Origin: Sacculina carcini
Taxonomy: Eukaryota > Arthropoda > Thecostraca > Sacculinidae
Direction: 5' to 3'
Length of the DNA stretch: 64,000 nt
Assembly: GCA_916048095.2 (NCBI GenBank)
Contig: OU696578.1
Span: forward strand, 277,298-341,297
The notes below the pieces were generated by a model. The model saw only the letters and a list, made by a program, of their open reading frames with translations, did not search any database and was not told the origin of the DNA. Made by a program: the position numbers and the translations under genes. Positions 63,465 through 64,000 of this stretch are shown here, in pieces (the first letter of the stretch is position 1; each line of letters starts with the position of its first letter).

Positions 63465-64000
63465 GTTACCCAAGTGTTACCTAAGTGTTACCCACGTGTT
63501 ACCTAAGTGTGCCCTAAGTGTTACCTAAGTGTGCCCTAAGTGTTACCTAAGTGTGCCCTAAGTGTTACCTAAGTGTGTCCTAAGTGTTACCTAAGTGTGC
63601 CCTAGGTGTTACCTAAGTGTGCCCTAAGTGTGCCCTAAGTGTTACCCAAGTGTACCCTAAGTGTTACCTAAGTGTTACCTAAGTGTTACCTAAGTGTTAC
63701 CTAAGTGTTACCTAAGTGTTACCTAAGTGTTATCTAAGTGTTACCTAAGTGTTACCTAAGTGTTACCTAAGTGTCACCTAAGTGTTAACTAAGTGTGCCC
63801 TAAGTGTTACCTAAGTGTGCCCTAAGTGTTACCTAAGTGTGCCCTAAGTGTTACCTAAGTATTACCTAAGTGTTACCTAAGTGTTACCTAAGTTTACCTA
63901 AGTGTTACCTAAGTGTGCCCTAAGTGTTACCTAAGTGTGCCCTAAGTGTTACCTAAGTGTGCCCTAAGTGTTACCTAAGTGTGCCCTAAGTGTTACCTAA
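63465..64000 (+). repeat. Divergent right tail of the window
   Basis: After CACGTG at 63494-63499 the expected AATTG marker does not appear. Instead there are variants not seen or very rare elsewhere: TGTCC near 63577, CCTAGGTG near 63603, TTATC near 63730, TCACC near 63774, TTAAC near 63787, ATTACC near 63861 and a 10-bp unit near 63890 not followed by CCCA. The array continues past the window end, but the greater variety suggests a different HOR domain or approach to an array edge. Confidence 0.75.

Larger units (their letters stand above)
1..64000. repeat. 11-bp satellite array filling the window
   Basis: Every stretch I read is made of TTACCTAAGTG (A) or TGCCCTAAGTG (B) or a one- to three-base variant, forward in 1-47506 and 50828-64000 and reversed in 47507-50827. 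A and B differ at unit positions 2 and 3 (TA versus GC). They mostly alternate A-B, with runs of four to seven A units and occasional triplets of B. The consensus has no CpG. Stop codons occur in nearly every unit on both strands, so no frame stays open beyond about 100 bp. I see no unique DNA, transposon, tRNA or rRNA. The unit does not match a satellite family I can name. It is long-array eukaryotic heterochromatin; centromeric, subtelomeric or knob location cannot be decided from sequence alone. Confidence 0.98.

Noticed and set aside
1..64000. Possible protein-coding or repeat-protein gene
   Set aside because: TAA on the plus strand and TAG/TAA on the minus strand occur in nearly every 11-bp unit and rotate through all frames, so no frame stays open for more than about 100 bp.
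1..64000. CRISPR array
   Set aside because: Repeats are contiguous 11-bp units with no unique spacers, and there are no cas-like genes.
1..64000. Active telomere
   Set aside because: The TTAGG core appears once per 11 bp without G-rich runs; the array has HORs, large duplications and an internal inversion, which terminal telomerase-made repeats do not show.

Overview
The whole 64-kb window is satellite DNA. It is an uninterrupted array of an 11-bp unit with two main forms, TTACCTAAGTG (form A) and TGCCCTAAGTG (form B), about 5,800 units in all. I see no gene, RNA gene, transposon, CRISPR array or unique spacer. Coding is excluded by structure: almost every unit carries TAA on the plus strand and TAG (often also TAA) on the minus strand, and 11 is not a multiple of 3, so stops rotate through all frames about every 33 bp. 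An array of this size and layering points to a eukaryotic chromosome (centromeric, pericentromeric, subtelomeric or knob-like heterochromatin). The species cannot be named from this sequence. Both forms contain CCTAA (TTAGG on the other strand) and form B contains CCCTAA (TTAGGG), so a telomere-like ancestry is possible but unproven.

The array is layered. The A/B units are marked by rare variants that recur in fixed order: AATTG, TGATC, AACTG, GTATG, a 10-bp unit, CTTAAG/CACGTG, GTTTT, TTAAC, CCCGAAG, GTTTG, TTTCC, AAATG, TGTCC, a TGCCC triplet and CCTGAG. I group them into four working modules. M1 runs from AATTG to the first CTTAAG/CACGTG pair. M2 is GTTTT-TTAAC-CCCGAAG. M3 runs from GTTTG to AAATG. 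M4 runs from TGTCC through the TGCCC triplet to CACGTG. Higher-order repeats (HORs) combine these as M1-M2-M4 (about 1.75-1.78 kb), M1-M3-M4 (1.95 kb) or M1-M2-M3-M4 (2.6 kb and longer).

Layout: 1-3490 is an irregular left part; 3491-47506 is a forward HOR series with nested tandem duplications; 47507-50827 is a 3.3-kb inverted block with a foldback palindrome at each end; 50828-63464 is a near-identical second copy of 34971-47475; 63465-64000 is a tail with several private variants. The array runs off both ends of the window.

The pattern shows recent, repeated expansion at several scales: 11-bp units, 264-bp and 1,251-bp local duplications, a 3,406-bp tandem duplication, and duplications of several kb to 12.5 kb, plus at least one inversion. 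All repeat boundaries were read by eye from marker positions. Offsets are exact where several markers agree; identities are estimates.
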